Below, one piece after another: positions 1 to 8,581 of a stretch of 64,000 nucleotides of DNA. The first letter of the stretch is position 1. The number at the start of each line of letters is the position of its first letter. A program made the translations under genes and the position numbers. The notes beneath the pieces were generated by a model, which ran no database searches, was not told the origin of the DNA, and worked only from the letters and a program-made list of their open reading frames with translations. The stretch lies in the NCBI GenBank assembly GCA_016935315.1, contig JAFGRD010000169.1, forward strand, positions 1 through 64,000, in the 5' to 3' direction. The stretch is from Pirellulales bacterium (GTDB taxonomy: Bacteria; Planctomycetota; Planctomycetia; Pirellulales; Thermoguttaceae).

Positions 1-78
1 ATTCAACGCGGATAGGCCTTGCCATGACTGAATTCTAGCGGGTCAGGCCAAATGTGTCAAGTGTCAAGCGTTGACCCC

Positions 79-1161
79 CTACGCCCGGATTGTCGCGACC
101 GGCGCGAAATCGGGCGGCTGTTGGTCGAGCAACTCCGCGGCGCTGTAGCGCTGGACGATCGCCAACTTGACAACGATCGAGAGCAGCCCGGTTAACAGGG
201 CCGCGAGGGTGGCGACGGTGGCCAAGGGCTGCTGGCTCAGCCATCCCATCACTTGGGAGTAGGGCTGGCTGGCGTATTGGTAGTCGGCCAGCCAGGGTCC
301 CGAGTAGCGGAAGTTGAAATTGAATTTCGTGCTGCTGGATCCCGGCCAGCCGGAATGGAGATAGACATAGTGACCGGTTGCATACGCGCCTGCCAGGACG
401 TATTGCAGCAGCAGCAGTCCCCACCATTGGCCTCGGTTCTGCCAGCTTACGGCGATGCCGCGACGAAGCGTTGCCCAGAAGCCCTGGCGGCTCTCGACGG
501 CAACCGGCAACACGGCGGCCGTGGCCAGACTGATCAAGAAGCGGAAGGCCAGCGCGCCGATCAGCAGCGACCAGACCGCGACCTCACCCGCTCTTCCCAG
601 CACGTGAGCGATCGCCCCGACGAGCATCAACAGCAGCGGGATCTCGACAGCATACAGCAGCGTCGTCGAGCCCCAGCCCAAACACAGCAGCACCAGAACC
701 CTCAAGAAACGTCGCTTTGATCGCGGCAAGGCCCCGCCCAGATCGAGGCGGTCCTGCCGGACAACGTCCACGACCAGCAGCGTCATCCAGGTGGCGAACA
801 GGGTGTGCAGGAGAATCCTCAGGACCCAGGCGACACTGACCGCGACCGGCAGAACGCCCAAGGAAAACGCAAACAGTGGTGTCTGCAGCCCGATCTGCCA
901 GCCGCATATCCAGTCGACCAGGCCCAGCGCCGCGGCCAGCAGCCCCAGCGGCACGAGCAGGTCCGGGTGCCGCAGAATGTGCCGCCAGCCGTCCGGTGCC
1001 AGCCAGAGCATCGCGGCGACTACCGCGGCCGTAAACCCCAGGCAGAAAACGAGCGACCAAAGGAAAGCCGTCTCCAAGGTGATGCCGGTCGACTGCCAGA
1101 AGAGCAGCCCGGCCACCGCTGCCACCGCCAGCCAGCGGGCAGACTCGCCAAACCTGGACAT
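79..1161 (-). CDS. Polytopic membrane protein of unknown function
   Basis: The 360-residue product is dominated by hydrophobic stretches (roughly eight candidate membrane segments, from about residue 10 to residue 335) separated by short charged loops. An extended hydrophilic loop around residues 265-300 is rich in Tyr/Ser and is probably extracytoplasmic. The start is supported by a GGGAGG ribosome binding site about 9 nt upstream of the ATG. I recognise no family. The gene lies downstream of modABC on the same strand after a gap of about 130 bp, so it could be read from the same transcript, but nothing in the protein suggests a role in molybdate transport. Confidence 0.75.
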   Translation of the reverse strand: MSRFGESARWLAVAAVAGLLFWQSTGITLETAFLWSLVFCLGFTAAVVAAMLWLAPDGWRHILRHPDLLVPLGLLAAALGLVDWICGWQIGLQTPLFAFSLGVLPVAVSVAWVLRILLHTLFATWMTLLVVDVVRQDRLDLGGALPRSKRRFLRVLVLLCLGWGSTTLLYAVEIPLLLMLVGAIAHVLGRAGEVAVWSLLIGALAFRFLISLATAAVLPVAVESRQGFWATLRRGIAVSWQNRGQWWGLLLLQYVLAGAYATGHYVYLHSGWPGSSSTKFNFNFRYSGPWLADYQYASQPYSQVMGWLSQQPLATVATLAALLTGLLSIVVKLAIVQRYSAAELLDQQPPDFAPVATIRA

Positions 1162-1289
1162 TCTCGTCGTCCTCCCGATTCGAAGAGCGCGCGCAGGTCG
1201 CCCGAGTGTCTATTCGCTCGGCGGGTGGCAATCTTGGCTGTTGACAGGGCCGCTGAATTCCTGCAAATGCAGCTACGAGTCGCAAGTCG

Positions 1290-2363
1290 CTAGTTCAGCA
1301 CGCGAAGGCTGTGTGCCTTCAGCAGGCAGGTGACCTGGCTTCCCGGCACCAGTTGCAGCTCGGCGGCGGCCTCGGGCGTGACTTCGGCCCAGAGGAGCTG
1401 CCCGATGTCGACGGAAACGAACACCGCCCGGTCGAAGGCGACCACGTCGCGGATCAGCCCTTTCAGATGGTTGCGTGCGCTGAGGCCGGCGATTTCCCGG
1501 CGCGAGAGCGTGACGTCGGCCGGGCCGAACTGGACGAAGCAGGCAGCCCCGACCGGCGAGTCCTGGGGCGGCAGGTGGACGCGCTGTCCGGCGATCCGGC
1601 CCATGAGATGGTCGCTGGCCGACTCCACCTCTTCCACCCGCAGGAGATTGACCGGGCCCATCGAGTTCTTCCACCCCAGCGGCTCCGGTCGGCTGAGGGC
1701 ATCCTGGGGCGTGCCGCCGGCCACGATCCGGCCGGAATCCAAGATCACGACCCAATCGGCCAGGCGACGGACTTCGGCCTGGGAGTGGGTAACGAAGAGC
1801 ACGGGGACCTCCCATTCGGCGGCGACGCGTTCCAGGTAGGCGAGGATTCGGGCCTTCAAGGGCGCGTCGATCGCGGCCAGGGGCTCGTCCATCAACAGCA
1901 GCTCCGGATCGCTGAGCAGGGCCCGCCCCAGCGCCACGCGCTGGCGTTCGCCGCCGGAGAGGTTGCGGGGATAGCGGCCCAAGAGGTCGCCGATTTCCAG
2001 CACCTCGACGACCCGCGCCAGAGCGATCGACCGGCGCCGGCCTCGTCGGTATCGCTGGCCGTAGCGGAGATTGCCCCGGACGTCGAGGTGGGGGAAGAGC
2101 AAGTGCTCCTGGAACACCATGCCGACGTGCCGGCGTTCGGGGCGCACATGAACACGGCCGGCCGTGTCCAGCAAGGTCTTGCCACCGAGCCGCACCAGGC
2201 CGTGCTGCGGGGCCGTGAATCCGGCGATGATCGACAGCGTGCTCGTTTTGCCGCTTCCCGAAGGGCCGAACAAGGCCGTGACGGCGCAATCAAGCTCGAA
2301 GGCCGCCTCCAACTGGAAACCGCCCGGATAACGGTGCCGGCAGTCGAACTCAAGCAGACTCAC
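1290..2363 (-). CDS. modC: Molybdate ABC transporter ATP-binding protein ModC
   Basis: This is the ATPase that powers molybdate import with ModB and ModA. The 357-residue protein has Walker A GPSGSGKT at residues 33-40, the signature LSGGE at 135-139, Walker B LLLMDEP at about 156-162, and an H-loop His in the segment VTHSQAE. The C-terminal ~70 residues look like the TOBE/Mop-type oxyanion-binding domain typical of ModC. I chose the GTG start at 2363 because it has a GGAGG sequence 10 nt upstream and the protein begins directly with the first beta strand (VSLLEFDC). This start overlaps the end of modB by 14 bp, implying translational coupling. A longer reading to 2423 would add only an unsupported leader. 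Confidence 0.93.
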   Translation of the reverse strand: MSLLEFDCRHRYPGGFQLEAAFELDCAVTALFGPSGSGKTSTLSIIAGFTAPQHGLVRLGGKTLLDTAGRVHVRPERRHVGMVFQEHLLFPHLDVRGNLRYGQRYRRGRRRSIALARVVEVLEIGDLLGRYPRNLSGGERQRVALGRALLSDPELLLMDEPLAAIDAPLKARILAYLERVAAEWEVPVLFVTHSQAEVRRLADWVVILDSGRIVAGGTPQDALSRPEPLGWKNSMGPVNLLRVEEVESASDHLMGRIAGQRVHLPPQDSPVGAACFVQFGPADVTLSRREIAGLSARNHLKGLIRDVVAFDRAVFVSVDIGQLLWAEVTPEAAAELQLVPGSQVTCLLKAHSLRVLN

Positions 2364-3057
2364 GTCGCGTTTGCCTCCGTTCCAGCCATTCGCTGACCGC
2401 CATGGCGGCGCAGGCCAGCACAATCGAGATGGCCACCAGCCGCCAGCACTGCTGGATTCCGCCGGGCCGGCTGGTCATGGTGAACAGCGCCAGCGGGATG
2501 GTCCGCGTCTGGCCTTCGATGTTGCCGGCAACCATGATCGTGGCGCCGAACTCGCCCAGGCTTCGGGCGAAGGCCAGCGTCCAGCCGGCCACCAGGCCCC
2601 GCCTGGCAAGCGGCAGGCTCACCGAGAAGAACGTCGCCGCGCGGCCGGCGCCCAGACTCCGCGCCGCCATCTCCAGCCGCGGATCGACCGACTGAAACGC
2701 CAGCCGAACGGCCCGGATCAGCAGCGGGAAGCTGACGACCATCGAGGCCAGCACGGCGCCGGCCCAGGAAAACACGATCCGCACGCCGAACCACTCGGCC
2801 AGCGCCGAGCCGATCGGCCCGCGCGAGCTGAACAGCACCAGGAGCAGGTAGCCGGTTACCACCGGCGGCAGCACCAACGGCAGGTTGACCAGCGCCTCGG
2901 CCAGCCACTTGCCCGGAAAGGACGCCCGAGCCAGTGCGTATCCGACGGCCACGCCGACAGGCAGCGCGACCGTCGCCGCGCAGGTGGCCACGGTCAGACT
3001 CAGCCACAGGGCGGCCCATTCTTGGGGCGAGAGCAGAGCGAACGCAACGAGGCACAT
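2350..3057 (-). CDS. modB: Molybdate ABC transporter permease ModB
   Basis: Inner-membrane permease of the molybdate importer. The 235-residue product has five to six membrane helices and a well-formed BPD-transporter coupling loop near the middle (MAARSLGAGRAATF), where the ABC ATPase docks. The segment FARSLGEFGATIMVAGN is characteristic of ModB/CysT-type permeases. Start at 3057 (MCLVAF) is preferred because GAGGG lies 10 nt upstream; an in-frame ATG at 3087 has no ribosome binding site and would overlap modA. It is the middle gene of modA-modB-modC, with 16 bp to modA and a 14-bp overlap with modC. Confidence 0.93.
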   Translation of the reverse strand: MCLVAFALLSPQEWAALWLSLTVATCAATVALPVGVAVGYALARASFPGKWLAEALVNLPLVLPPVVTGYLLLVLFSSRGPIGSALAEWFGVRIVFSWAGAVLASMVVSFPLLIRAVRLAFQSVDPRLEMAARSLGAGRAATFFSVSLPLARRGLVAGWTLAFARSLGEFGATIMVAGNIEGQTRTIPLALFTMTSRPGGIQQCWRLVAISIVLACAAMAVSEWLERRQTRRESA

Positions 3058-3073
3058 GGAGTGCTGCCCTCTT

Positions 3074-3922
3074 TCATGTGGGCCCATCTTGTTTCTTGAC
3101 GGGCCCCTGTTTTTCGTCGGCCGGCGGCTGGTCGCCTACGGTGAAGCCGTGTTTGCGGAAGATCTCGGCCGCTTCCGGGCCGCCGAGATACTCGAACAGG
3201 GCCCGGGCCTCCGGACGATCGGCGCCTTGGGTCAGCAGCACCAGCGGATAGACGACCGGGCTGGTCAGCCGGGGATCGATTTCGACCGGCACTTTCACCG
3301 AATCGGAGAGGGCCGCGTCAGTCGCATAGACGATGCCCGCCTGGGCGGCGCCGGTCTCCACGAAAATCAACGCCCGGCGGACGTCGGCCGCGGACACGAC
3401 CTTCTTGTCGAGCGCGTCCCAAAGTCCGAGCTTCACGAGGGCTTGTTTGGCATACATACCGGCGGGCGCGGCGTCCGGATCGGCCAGGGCAATCCGCTCG
3501 ACCTGATCCTGCTGGAGGTCTTCGACCTTGGCGACGTCGACCCGGGAGTCGACCGGCACAATCACCACCAATCGATTGCCCAGCAGGTTGCGCCGTTTGG
3601 CGACCAACCCTCGCTGTTGGAGATAGTCCGCCCATTTCACGTTGGCCGAGAGAAACACGTCTGCCGGGGCCCCGTTCTCGATCTGCTGGGCCAGCGTGGA
3701 GCTGGCGGCGTAGTTGGCGCGGACCTCGACTGCCTGCTTCTGTTCAAACCGGGCCATGATCTCGTCCAGGACATTGGTCGTGCTGGCTGCGCCGAGAAGC
3801 TCGACGCGCACGCGCGCGGGGGCCTCCTTCCCGCAGCCCGGCAGCCCGAACGCGGCCAGCAGGACGAACACGGCGGACAACTTTGACGCCCTGGGCGGGG
3901 GTGGGAGAGAGATGCGCGGCAT
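3074..3922 (-). CDS. modA: Molybdate ABC transporter substrate-binding lipoprotein ModA
   Basis: Periplasmic oxyanion receptor that delivers molybdate (or tungstate) to ModBC. From the start chosen here the 282-residue protein has a lipoprotein signal peptide ending in LPGC with the lipidated Cys at residue 30, then the ModA-type opening LLGAASTTNVLDEI, in which the Ser/Thr residues normally contact the oxyanion. Later segments (NGAPADVFLSAN, ALADPDAAPAGMYA, GAAQAGIVYATDA) are all typical of the family. The start is uncertain: an in-frame ATG at 4015 exists, but 3922 gives a clean signal peptide, although neither has a strong ribosome binding site. It is the first gene of the mod operon. Confidence 0.92.
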   Translation of the reverse strand: MPRISLPPPPRASKLSAVFVLLAAFGLPGCGKEAPARVRVELLGAASTTNVLDEIMARFEQKQAVEVRANYAASSTLAQQIENGAPADVFLSANVKWADYLQQRGLVAKRRNLLGNRLVVIVPVDSRVDVAKVEDLQQDQVERIALADPDAAPAGMYAKQALVKLGLWDALDKKVVSAADVRRALIFVETGAAQAGIVYATDAALSDSVKVPVEIDPRLTSPVVYPLVLLTQGADRPEARALFEYLGGPEAAEIFRKHGFTVGDQPPADEKQGPVKKQDGPT

Positions 3923-4312
3923 GGCCGCGAAGTGCCCCGGTTTTCGCGCAGCGAGAATGGGGCTATCCCCCTTGGCCCTGCGTGAAGACACTTGCCCGTT
4001 CCATTGACAGATCATTTCTCATGCCTGGTGGAGTTCGCGGGATCAAGAGTCGGATGGACCACAACATGCAAGCCCGGCGCGCCGCGGGAAAGTCCTCGCC
4101 GGCGTCCATGCTCGTGGATTCACGCTCTCGTTTCCCCTTGTCTGCACTTGTTCAGAAAGTGCAGAATAGCAGAGGGAGACCGGAAATCAAGCCCGAGGCG
4201 GCAGGCGCCCTTGTCGGCGCCCGATCTCCGTGGTCGTTTCCGCCGGAATCGCCAGACTGCTCTTGACGGCCCGCGCGTTGCTCAATACCGTGGAGTGGTT
4301 CGAGGTGCAACC
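3923..4312. other. Divergent intergenic region between modA and the AlgH-family gene, with a hairpin
   Basis: I see no gene in this stretch. It carries the promoters of two divergent units. At 4142-4164 lies a perfect 8-bp inverted repeat (CTGCACTT / AAGTGCAG, 7-nt loop). It is nested in an outer pairing GTTTCCC (4130-4136) with GGGAGAC (4174-4180) that closes fully if one G-U pair is allowed. A second small hairpin, CGTG-GATT-CACG, lies at 4113-4124. I could not match the structure to a molybdenum-cofactor riboswitch or a ModE site. Confidence 0.5.
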
Positions 4313-4804
4313 ATGACGAAATCGCTTCAGGGCCACCTGCTGGTGGCCTCGCCGCAAGAGCGCGACCCCGACTTTGTCAAGGCGGTGATTCTGCTGATCC
4401 AGCACTCTGCCGATCAGGCCGTGGGCGTGGTGCTGAACCGGCCGACCGCCACGACCATCGAGCAGCTCTGGTCCAGCGCGATGAAGAAACGCTGCCCGTG
4501 CCGACAGCCGGTCAACGCCGGTGGTCCCGTGCCCGGCCCGCTGATGGCCGTGCACACCTGCCAGCCGCTGGCCGAGATCGAGATCCTGCCGAGCCTCTAC
4601 TACGCCGTCCAGAAGAAGAACCTGGACAAGCTCGTGCGGCAGACGGACCATCGCTTCAAGGTTTTCGACAGCCATGCAGGCTGGGGGCCGGGCCAGCTCG
4701 AGGCCCAGATCGAAGCCGGAGCCTGGCTGACCGTGCCGGCCACGATCGAGCACGTCTTCGGGCGGGTGAAAGACCTTTGGGACGATCTGGCCCCGGCCGC
4801 GTAA
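4313..4804 (+). CDS. YqgE/AlgH (UPF0301) family protein
   Basis: A 163-residue cytosolic protein of the widespread AlgH/YqgE family, whose biochemical role is not settled (AlgH was linked to alginate regulation in pseudomonads). It shows the family opening GHLLVASP, the segment AVILLIQHS-AVGVVLNRP, the GGPVPGPLMAVH motif, and the C-terminal FDSHAGWGPGQLEAQIEAGAWL. A Cys pair in the loop KKRCPCRQPV is not a family hallmark that I know. Start is fixed by GAGGTG about 6 nt before the ATG. It is monocistronic and divergent from modA. Confidence 0.88.
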   Translation: MTKSLQGHLLVASPQERDPDFVKAVILLIQHSADQAVGVVLNRPTATTIEQLWSSAMKKRCPCRQPVNAGGPVPGPLMAVHTCQPLAEIEILPSLYYAVQKKNLDKLVRQTDHRFKVFDSHAGWGPGQLEAQIEAGAWLTVPATIEHVFGRVKDLWDDLAPAA

Positions 4805-4965
4805 GAGGACAACCGAAGCACGTGCGTCGGCGATAAGTCCATTTGCGGCAAGCGTTTTGTGCGAAGTCCCACCGCGTCACGGTTCGTGACATATGTTTCC
4901 ACAAAGGGCGCCGTGGTCTTCGCGCCCGGTGCAATCGCGTTTCTGGCTCATGACGGGCTTGGCGA

Positions 4966-5877
4966 ATGGGCGTGCACGCAACCGATCCTCGCAACGCGGA
5001 CAATCCGCACGATCGGCCCTCGGGAGAGTTGATCGAGAAGCTCTTCTCCCAGATCGGCGAGGTCTCGTCGCTGCCGGACGTGGCGATGCACGTCATCCGG
5101 TTGGCCAACGATCCCGACACGGAGACCGACGACCTGCTGGAGGCGGTCCGCAGCGATCCCGCCTTGGCCATGCGGCTGATGCGGACGGTCAACTCGTCGT
5201 ACTACATGCTCGCGGAGAAGGTGTCCGACCTGAGACAGGCGATCACGCTGTTGGGTTTCAAGGAAGTCTGCAATCTCGCCTTGACCGCGTACGTGGCCCG
5301 GCTCTTCAAGGAAGCCAGCGGTTACGGCCAGTACACGCGCCGCGGTCTCTGGAACCACATGGTCGGCGTGGGCATGGTGGCCAGGTTGCTGGCACGGACC
5401 TGCGGCAAGGTCGCGCCCCAGGAAGTCTATCTGGCCGGGTTGCTGCACGATCTGGGACTGATCCTGATCGACCAGTATCTCCACCGGCCGTTCTGCCGGG
5501 TCGTCGACGTGCTCGATGAGGACACGCCCGTCTGCCAGGTGGAGACCAGACTGCTGGGCTTCGACCATGCGGCCCTGGGCGAGTACGTGGCCGTCAAATG
5601 GAACTTGCCGCCGCAACTGACCGCGGCCATCGGCCACCACCATGCGCCGGAGAAATACGACGGCCCGCACCGCTGGGTAGTCGACATCGTGGCGGTGGCC
5701 AACTGCCTCTGCCATCTGAAGAACCTCACGTCGCTGGGAGTCCGCCAGGCGCAGCCGCCGCCGGCGCGGCTCTTCGCCGAGCTGGGATTGCAGAAGCAGC
5801 AACTCACGCTGATCTTCGAGCAGCTCGACGAGGTCCTGCAGACGGCCGACGGGCTGGCCGTGGCCCAGGTCCGATGA
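4966..5877 (+). CDS. HDOD-domain signalling protein
   Basis: A 303-residue soluble protein whose residues about 22-215 form an HDOD domain, the degenerate HD-phosphohydrolase relative used in bacterial signalling. The opening LPDVAMHVIRLANDP and the block SDPALAMRLMRTVNSSYYM are diagnostic. A His-Asp pair is present at 161-162 (GLLHDLGLILID), as in other HDOD proteins, but the surrounding motifs do not form a complete hydrolase site, so a protein-protein or regulatory role is more likely than catalysis. The C-terminal ~80 residues contain HHHAPEKYDGPHRWV, a common end of HDOD proteins. It stands alone between unrelated genes. Confidence 0.9.
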   Translation: MGVHATDPRNADNPHDRPSGELIEKLFSQIGEVSSLPDVAMHVIRLANDPDTETDDLLEAVRSDPALAMRLMRTVNSSYYMLAEKVSDLRQAITLLGFKEVCNLALTAYVARLFKEASGYGQYTRRGLWNHMVGVGMVARLLARTCGKVAPQEVYLAGLLHDLGLILIDQYLHRPFCRVVDVLDEDTPVCQVETRLLGFDHAALGEYVAVKWNLPPQLTAAIGHHHAPEKYDGPHRWVVDIVAVANCLCHLKNLTSLGVRQAQPPPARLFAELGLQKQQLTLIFEQLDEVLQTADGLAVAQVR

Positions 5878-6003
5878 GCTTGACCGGTCAGTTGTTTTTC
5901 GTAGAATGCAGGCTTTCGACCCACAGGAATGCTCAACGCATTCATTCTCGAATCCACAGCCATGCGGGACTTGTCACTTAAGACGTCCAAAGGAGGCGCT
6001 GAG

Positions 6004-6324
6004 ATGTTCGTGGTTTGCATTCACGTTCACGTCAAGCCGGAGAACCGCGAGGCGTTCCTCGCAGCGACGCTGGAAAACGCCCGCAACACGGTCCAGGAAC
6101 CCGGCAATCTGCGGTTCGACGTCAACCAGCAGACGGACGACCCGAACCGCTTCCTGCTCTACGAAGTATATCGGGACGAGGCCGGGATGCAGGCGCACAA
6201 GGCCACCGCCCACTACGCCACCTGGCGCGAAACGGTGGCTTCCTGGATGGCCGAGCAGCGCCGCGGCGTGGGCCATACCGGTCTGTTCCCGGAAACGCCC
6301 GAACAGTGGGCCGCCGTGAAGTGA
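6004..6324 (+). CDS. Antibiotic biosynthesis monooxygenase (ABM/LsrG-like) domain protein
   Basis: A 106-residue single-domain protein of the ABM ferredoxin-like fold. The pattern IHVHVKPENREAFLAA, then EPGNLRFDVNQQTDDPNRFLLYEVY, then the HKATAHYATWRE block matches LsrG/YgiN-type proteins. These act on quinones or on phospho-AI-2, or are uncharacterised dimeric oxygenases without cofactor. The start at 6004 is set by a consensus AAAGGAGG 7 nt upstream; a longer in-frame reading from 5929 lacks one. The physiological substrate cannot be inferred from its neighbours. Confidence 0.88.
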   Translation: MFVVCIHVHVKPENREAFLAATLENARNTVQEPGNLRFDVNQQTDDPNRFLLYEVYRDEAGMQAHKATAHYATWRETVASWMAEQRRGVGHTGLFPETPEQWAAVK

Positions 6325-6364
6325 TCGGGCCCCGCGGCGCGCTGGTTTGCCCAATTGTTGCCGC

Positions 6365-6762
6365 ATGACCATGGACAACGCCGACCCGACGCAGCGCGGC
6401 CCGCGATGGTACCGGCTCACGCCCGGGCGCTTCCTGGGTGGGGCTGTTCGCCCTGGAGGCATTCCAGCTGCTGTCGGAGCGGTTCTGCTGGTTCGGCTTC
6501 AACGAGAGGAAGGGCTGGACCGTGCTGATCGGCGTGGCGGCCGGCGGGCTCGCGTTGCTGTTGCTGCTGTTGTGGTTTGCCGCCAGTTTGGTTTAAGGAA
6601 CTCAATCTCGACTACACCCGGGTCTCCGACGCCGGCCTGGAGCACCTGAAGGGGCTCAAGGGACTTCGCTTCCTGAACGTTCGTGGCACCCAGGTTACTG
6701 ACCGGGGCGTCCGGAAGCTCCAACAGGCTTTGCCGGACTGCAGGATTCTACGATTCTCGCCA
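6365..6762 (+). pseudogene. Decayed leucine-rich-repeat membrane protein, two frame disruptions and internal deletion
   Basis: Three reading frames each carry part of one protein. Frame 2 from 6365 encodes a start ending RWYRLTPGRFL. From about 6438 the reading continues in frame 3 (VGLFALEAFQLLSERF, then a Leu-rich membrane helix) and stops at 6594. From about 6595 frame 1 encodes LNLDYTRVSDAGLEHLKGLK and a second repeat ending ALPDCRIL, the usual C-terminus of planctomycete leucine-rich-repeat proteins. Known relatives have a much longer linker and several repeats between the helix and the end, so the gene appears to have lost its middle and to have a separate frameshift near 6437. It is probably not translated as one protein. 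Confidence 0.75.
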
Positions 6763-7052
6763 CTGAAGGACTCCGGGCCGAGGGCACGTCGCCGCCTGCG
6801 ACGGCGGGATCGGCGCTGGCGTTCGCTTGTACTGGTGCGGTGTTTGGCCGTCCGCTCCGCCGTCGCGCGGGATCGCGGGAACTTATTGGCAGGCAGGCTC
6901 GTCGACAGTAGTAAAGGGCAACGGGCAACACGACGTGGGCCCCCGCAGTGGGGGCGCGTCTTCTGCCGCTGCCAGACGCGGTGCCGACCGCAGCCCGGCC
7001 CGACTCGGGTCGGTCTGGCAGGCGACAGCGTGCATCCATAAGGTAGCCGCCG

Positions 7053-8456
7053 ATGTCTGTTGGCGTTTCCGATTGTTGTCCCACGGTTGCCGTGCGGCCG
7101 GAGCGTCCGCTGCCGGGCCCGCCAAGCGGCAACGGCCCCGCGCCGCCGAAGGCCGGCGGCGACGAGACGCTCCCGCCGTCGCCCGGTCGGCCCCCGCTGC
7201 TCGACCGCTTCCACCTGCTGAGCCAACTGGGCTCCGGCGCCTTCGGCATGGTCTGGAAGGCACACGACACGGACCTCGACCGCATCGTGGCGATCAAGGT
7301 GCCCAGGCAAGAGTGCCTCGACGCCGGGCAAGTCCGACGGTTCCTCGAGGAGGCCCGCGCCTGCGGCCGCCTGAAACACCCGAACATCGTCAGCGTCTAC
7401 GAGGCCCGGCGCCACCGTCAGGGCGTCTACATCGTGGCGGAATTCGTTTCCGGCCAGACCCTGGCCGAACGGCTGGAGCAAGGACGGCCCACGGCCCGCG
7501 AGGCGGCCGAGCTCTGCCGCACGATCGCCGAGGCCATGCACTACGCGCACGAGGCTGGCGTCATCCATCGCGACCTCAAGCCCTCGAACATCCTCGTCGA
7601 CGACCATGGCGTTCCTCATGTTGCCGACTTCGGCTTGGCGAAACTCGCGGCCGACGAGGCCACGATGACCGCCGAGGGCCAGGTCCTGGGCACGCCGGGG
7701 TACATGTCGCCCGAACAGGTGCAAGGCGACAGTCGGCGCGTCGACCGCCGGACCGACGTGTACGCGCTCGGGGTGATCCTCTTCGAGCTGCTCACCGGCG
7801 AGCGGCCGTTCCGCGGCACCGTGCAGAGGATGATCCACCAGGTGATCGAGGCCGAGGCGCCCCGTCCCCGCAGCCTTCACGGCGGCGTTCCTCGGGATCT
7901 GGAAACCATCTGCGTGAAGTGCCTCGAAAAAGAGCCGCGCCGGCGCTATCCCAGCGCGAAGGCCCTGGCCGACGATCTGGGGCGTTTTCTCGATGGCCGG
8001 CCCGTCAAGGCGCGGCCGGTCCGAACCTGCGTCCGCCTCTGGCGCTGGTGCCGGCGCAACCGCCTGGTTGCCGGCCTGGCGTGGGCCGTATTCCTGGTGC
8101 TGTCGGCCGGGCTGGTCGCCGCCGGCAGTCAGTGGGTCCGGGCGGAACGGGCGGCTGCCCGCGAGGCACAGATCCGCGGCGAGATCGAGACCTTGACCGA
8201 GAAGCTGCTCGACCTGGCCGAGCGGTTGCAGAAGCTGGAGCAGCGTGGCGCGCCGAGCTCGCTGGGCCGGGGCTCGCGTGCCGAGCTTCGCGAAGACGCA
8301 TCGCTGCGGCTGGCGTTTTCCCTGCAGCGAGAGCCGCCGCAGCCGACCGGACTTCAGACCGAGGCCCGGGCGACACTCAGGCGATTGGAGCAGCTATCGC
8401 CCGGCGTGGCCCGACGATGCCGCAGCGCGTTTCCGCAATTGGCCGGCGGTGATTGA
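7053..8456 (+). CDS. Hanks-type Ser/Thr protein kinase with C-terminal transmembrane segment
   Basis: A 467-residue eukaryotic-like kinase. The catalytic domain (about residues 53-325) has a complete glycine loop LGSGAFGMVW (59-68), the ATP-anchoring Lys82 in VAIKV, HRDLKPSN at 172-179, DFG at 192-194 and GTPGYMSPEQ in the activation segment. A Pro-rich, probably disordered leader of ~50 residues precedes it. A membrane helix at about 345-365 is followed by a short region with a coiled-coil look (EIETLTEKLLDLAERLQKLE) and no recognisable sensor domain, shorter than the WD40- or TPR-bearing kinases common in planctomycetes. The ~290-bp upstream gap contains only GC-rich inverted repeats. Confidence 0.93.
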   Translation: MSVGVSDCCPTVAVRPERPLPGPPSGNGPAPPKAGGDETLPPSPGRPPLLDRFHLLSQLGSGAFGMVWKAHDTDLDRIVAIKVPRQECLDAGQVRRFLEEARACGRLKHPNIVSVYEARRHRQGVYIVAEFVSGQTLAERLEQGRPTAREAAELCRTIAEAMHYAHEAGVIHRDLKPSNILVDDHGVPHVADFGLAKLAADEATMTAEGQVLGTPGYMSPEQVQGDSRRVDRRTDVYALGVILFELLTGERPFRGTVQRMIHQVIEAEAPRPRSLHGGVPRDLETICVKCLEKEPRRRYPSAKALADDLGRFLDGRPVKARPVRTCVRLWRWCRRNRLVAGLAWAVFLVLSAGLVAAGSQWVRAERAAAREAQIRGEIETLTEKLLDLAERLQKLEQRGAPSSLGRGSRAELREDASLRLAFSLQREPPQPTGLQTEARATLRRLEQLSPGVARRCRSAFPQLAGGD

Positions 8457-8581
8457 GTGACCGCACTTCCCCGGCCGACCGCCGGCAAGTACACTCAGTG
8501 ATAGCCTGCCGCCTCGTCGATGTCTCCGCATGGCATCGCGGAGCCTGCCCCGACACCCCGGCGATCGACTCGGAACGACCC

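Noticed and set aside
1-78. Partial gene at the left edge
   Set aside because: The stretch before the first gene's stop codon has no open frame with recognisable content.
3080-3117. GGGCCC inverted repeat with T-run near the modA/modB junction
   Set aside because: It resembles a terminator only on the plus strand, where no gene ends; on the coding strand there is no T-tract.
3923-4312. Molybdenum-cofactor riboswitch upstream of modA
   Set aside because: A hairpin exists, but I could not align the conserved riboswitch core to it.
6917-6960. GCCCCC-GCAGT-GGGGGC hairpin upstream of the Ser/Thr kinase
   Set aside because: A short GC stem with no T-tract and no partner copies; expected by chance at this base composition.
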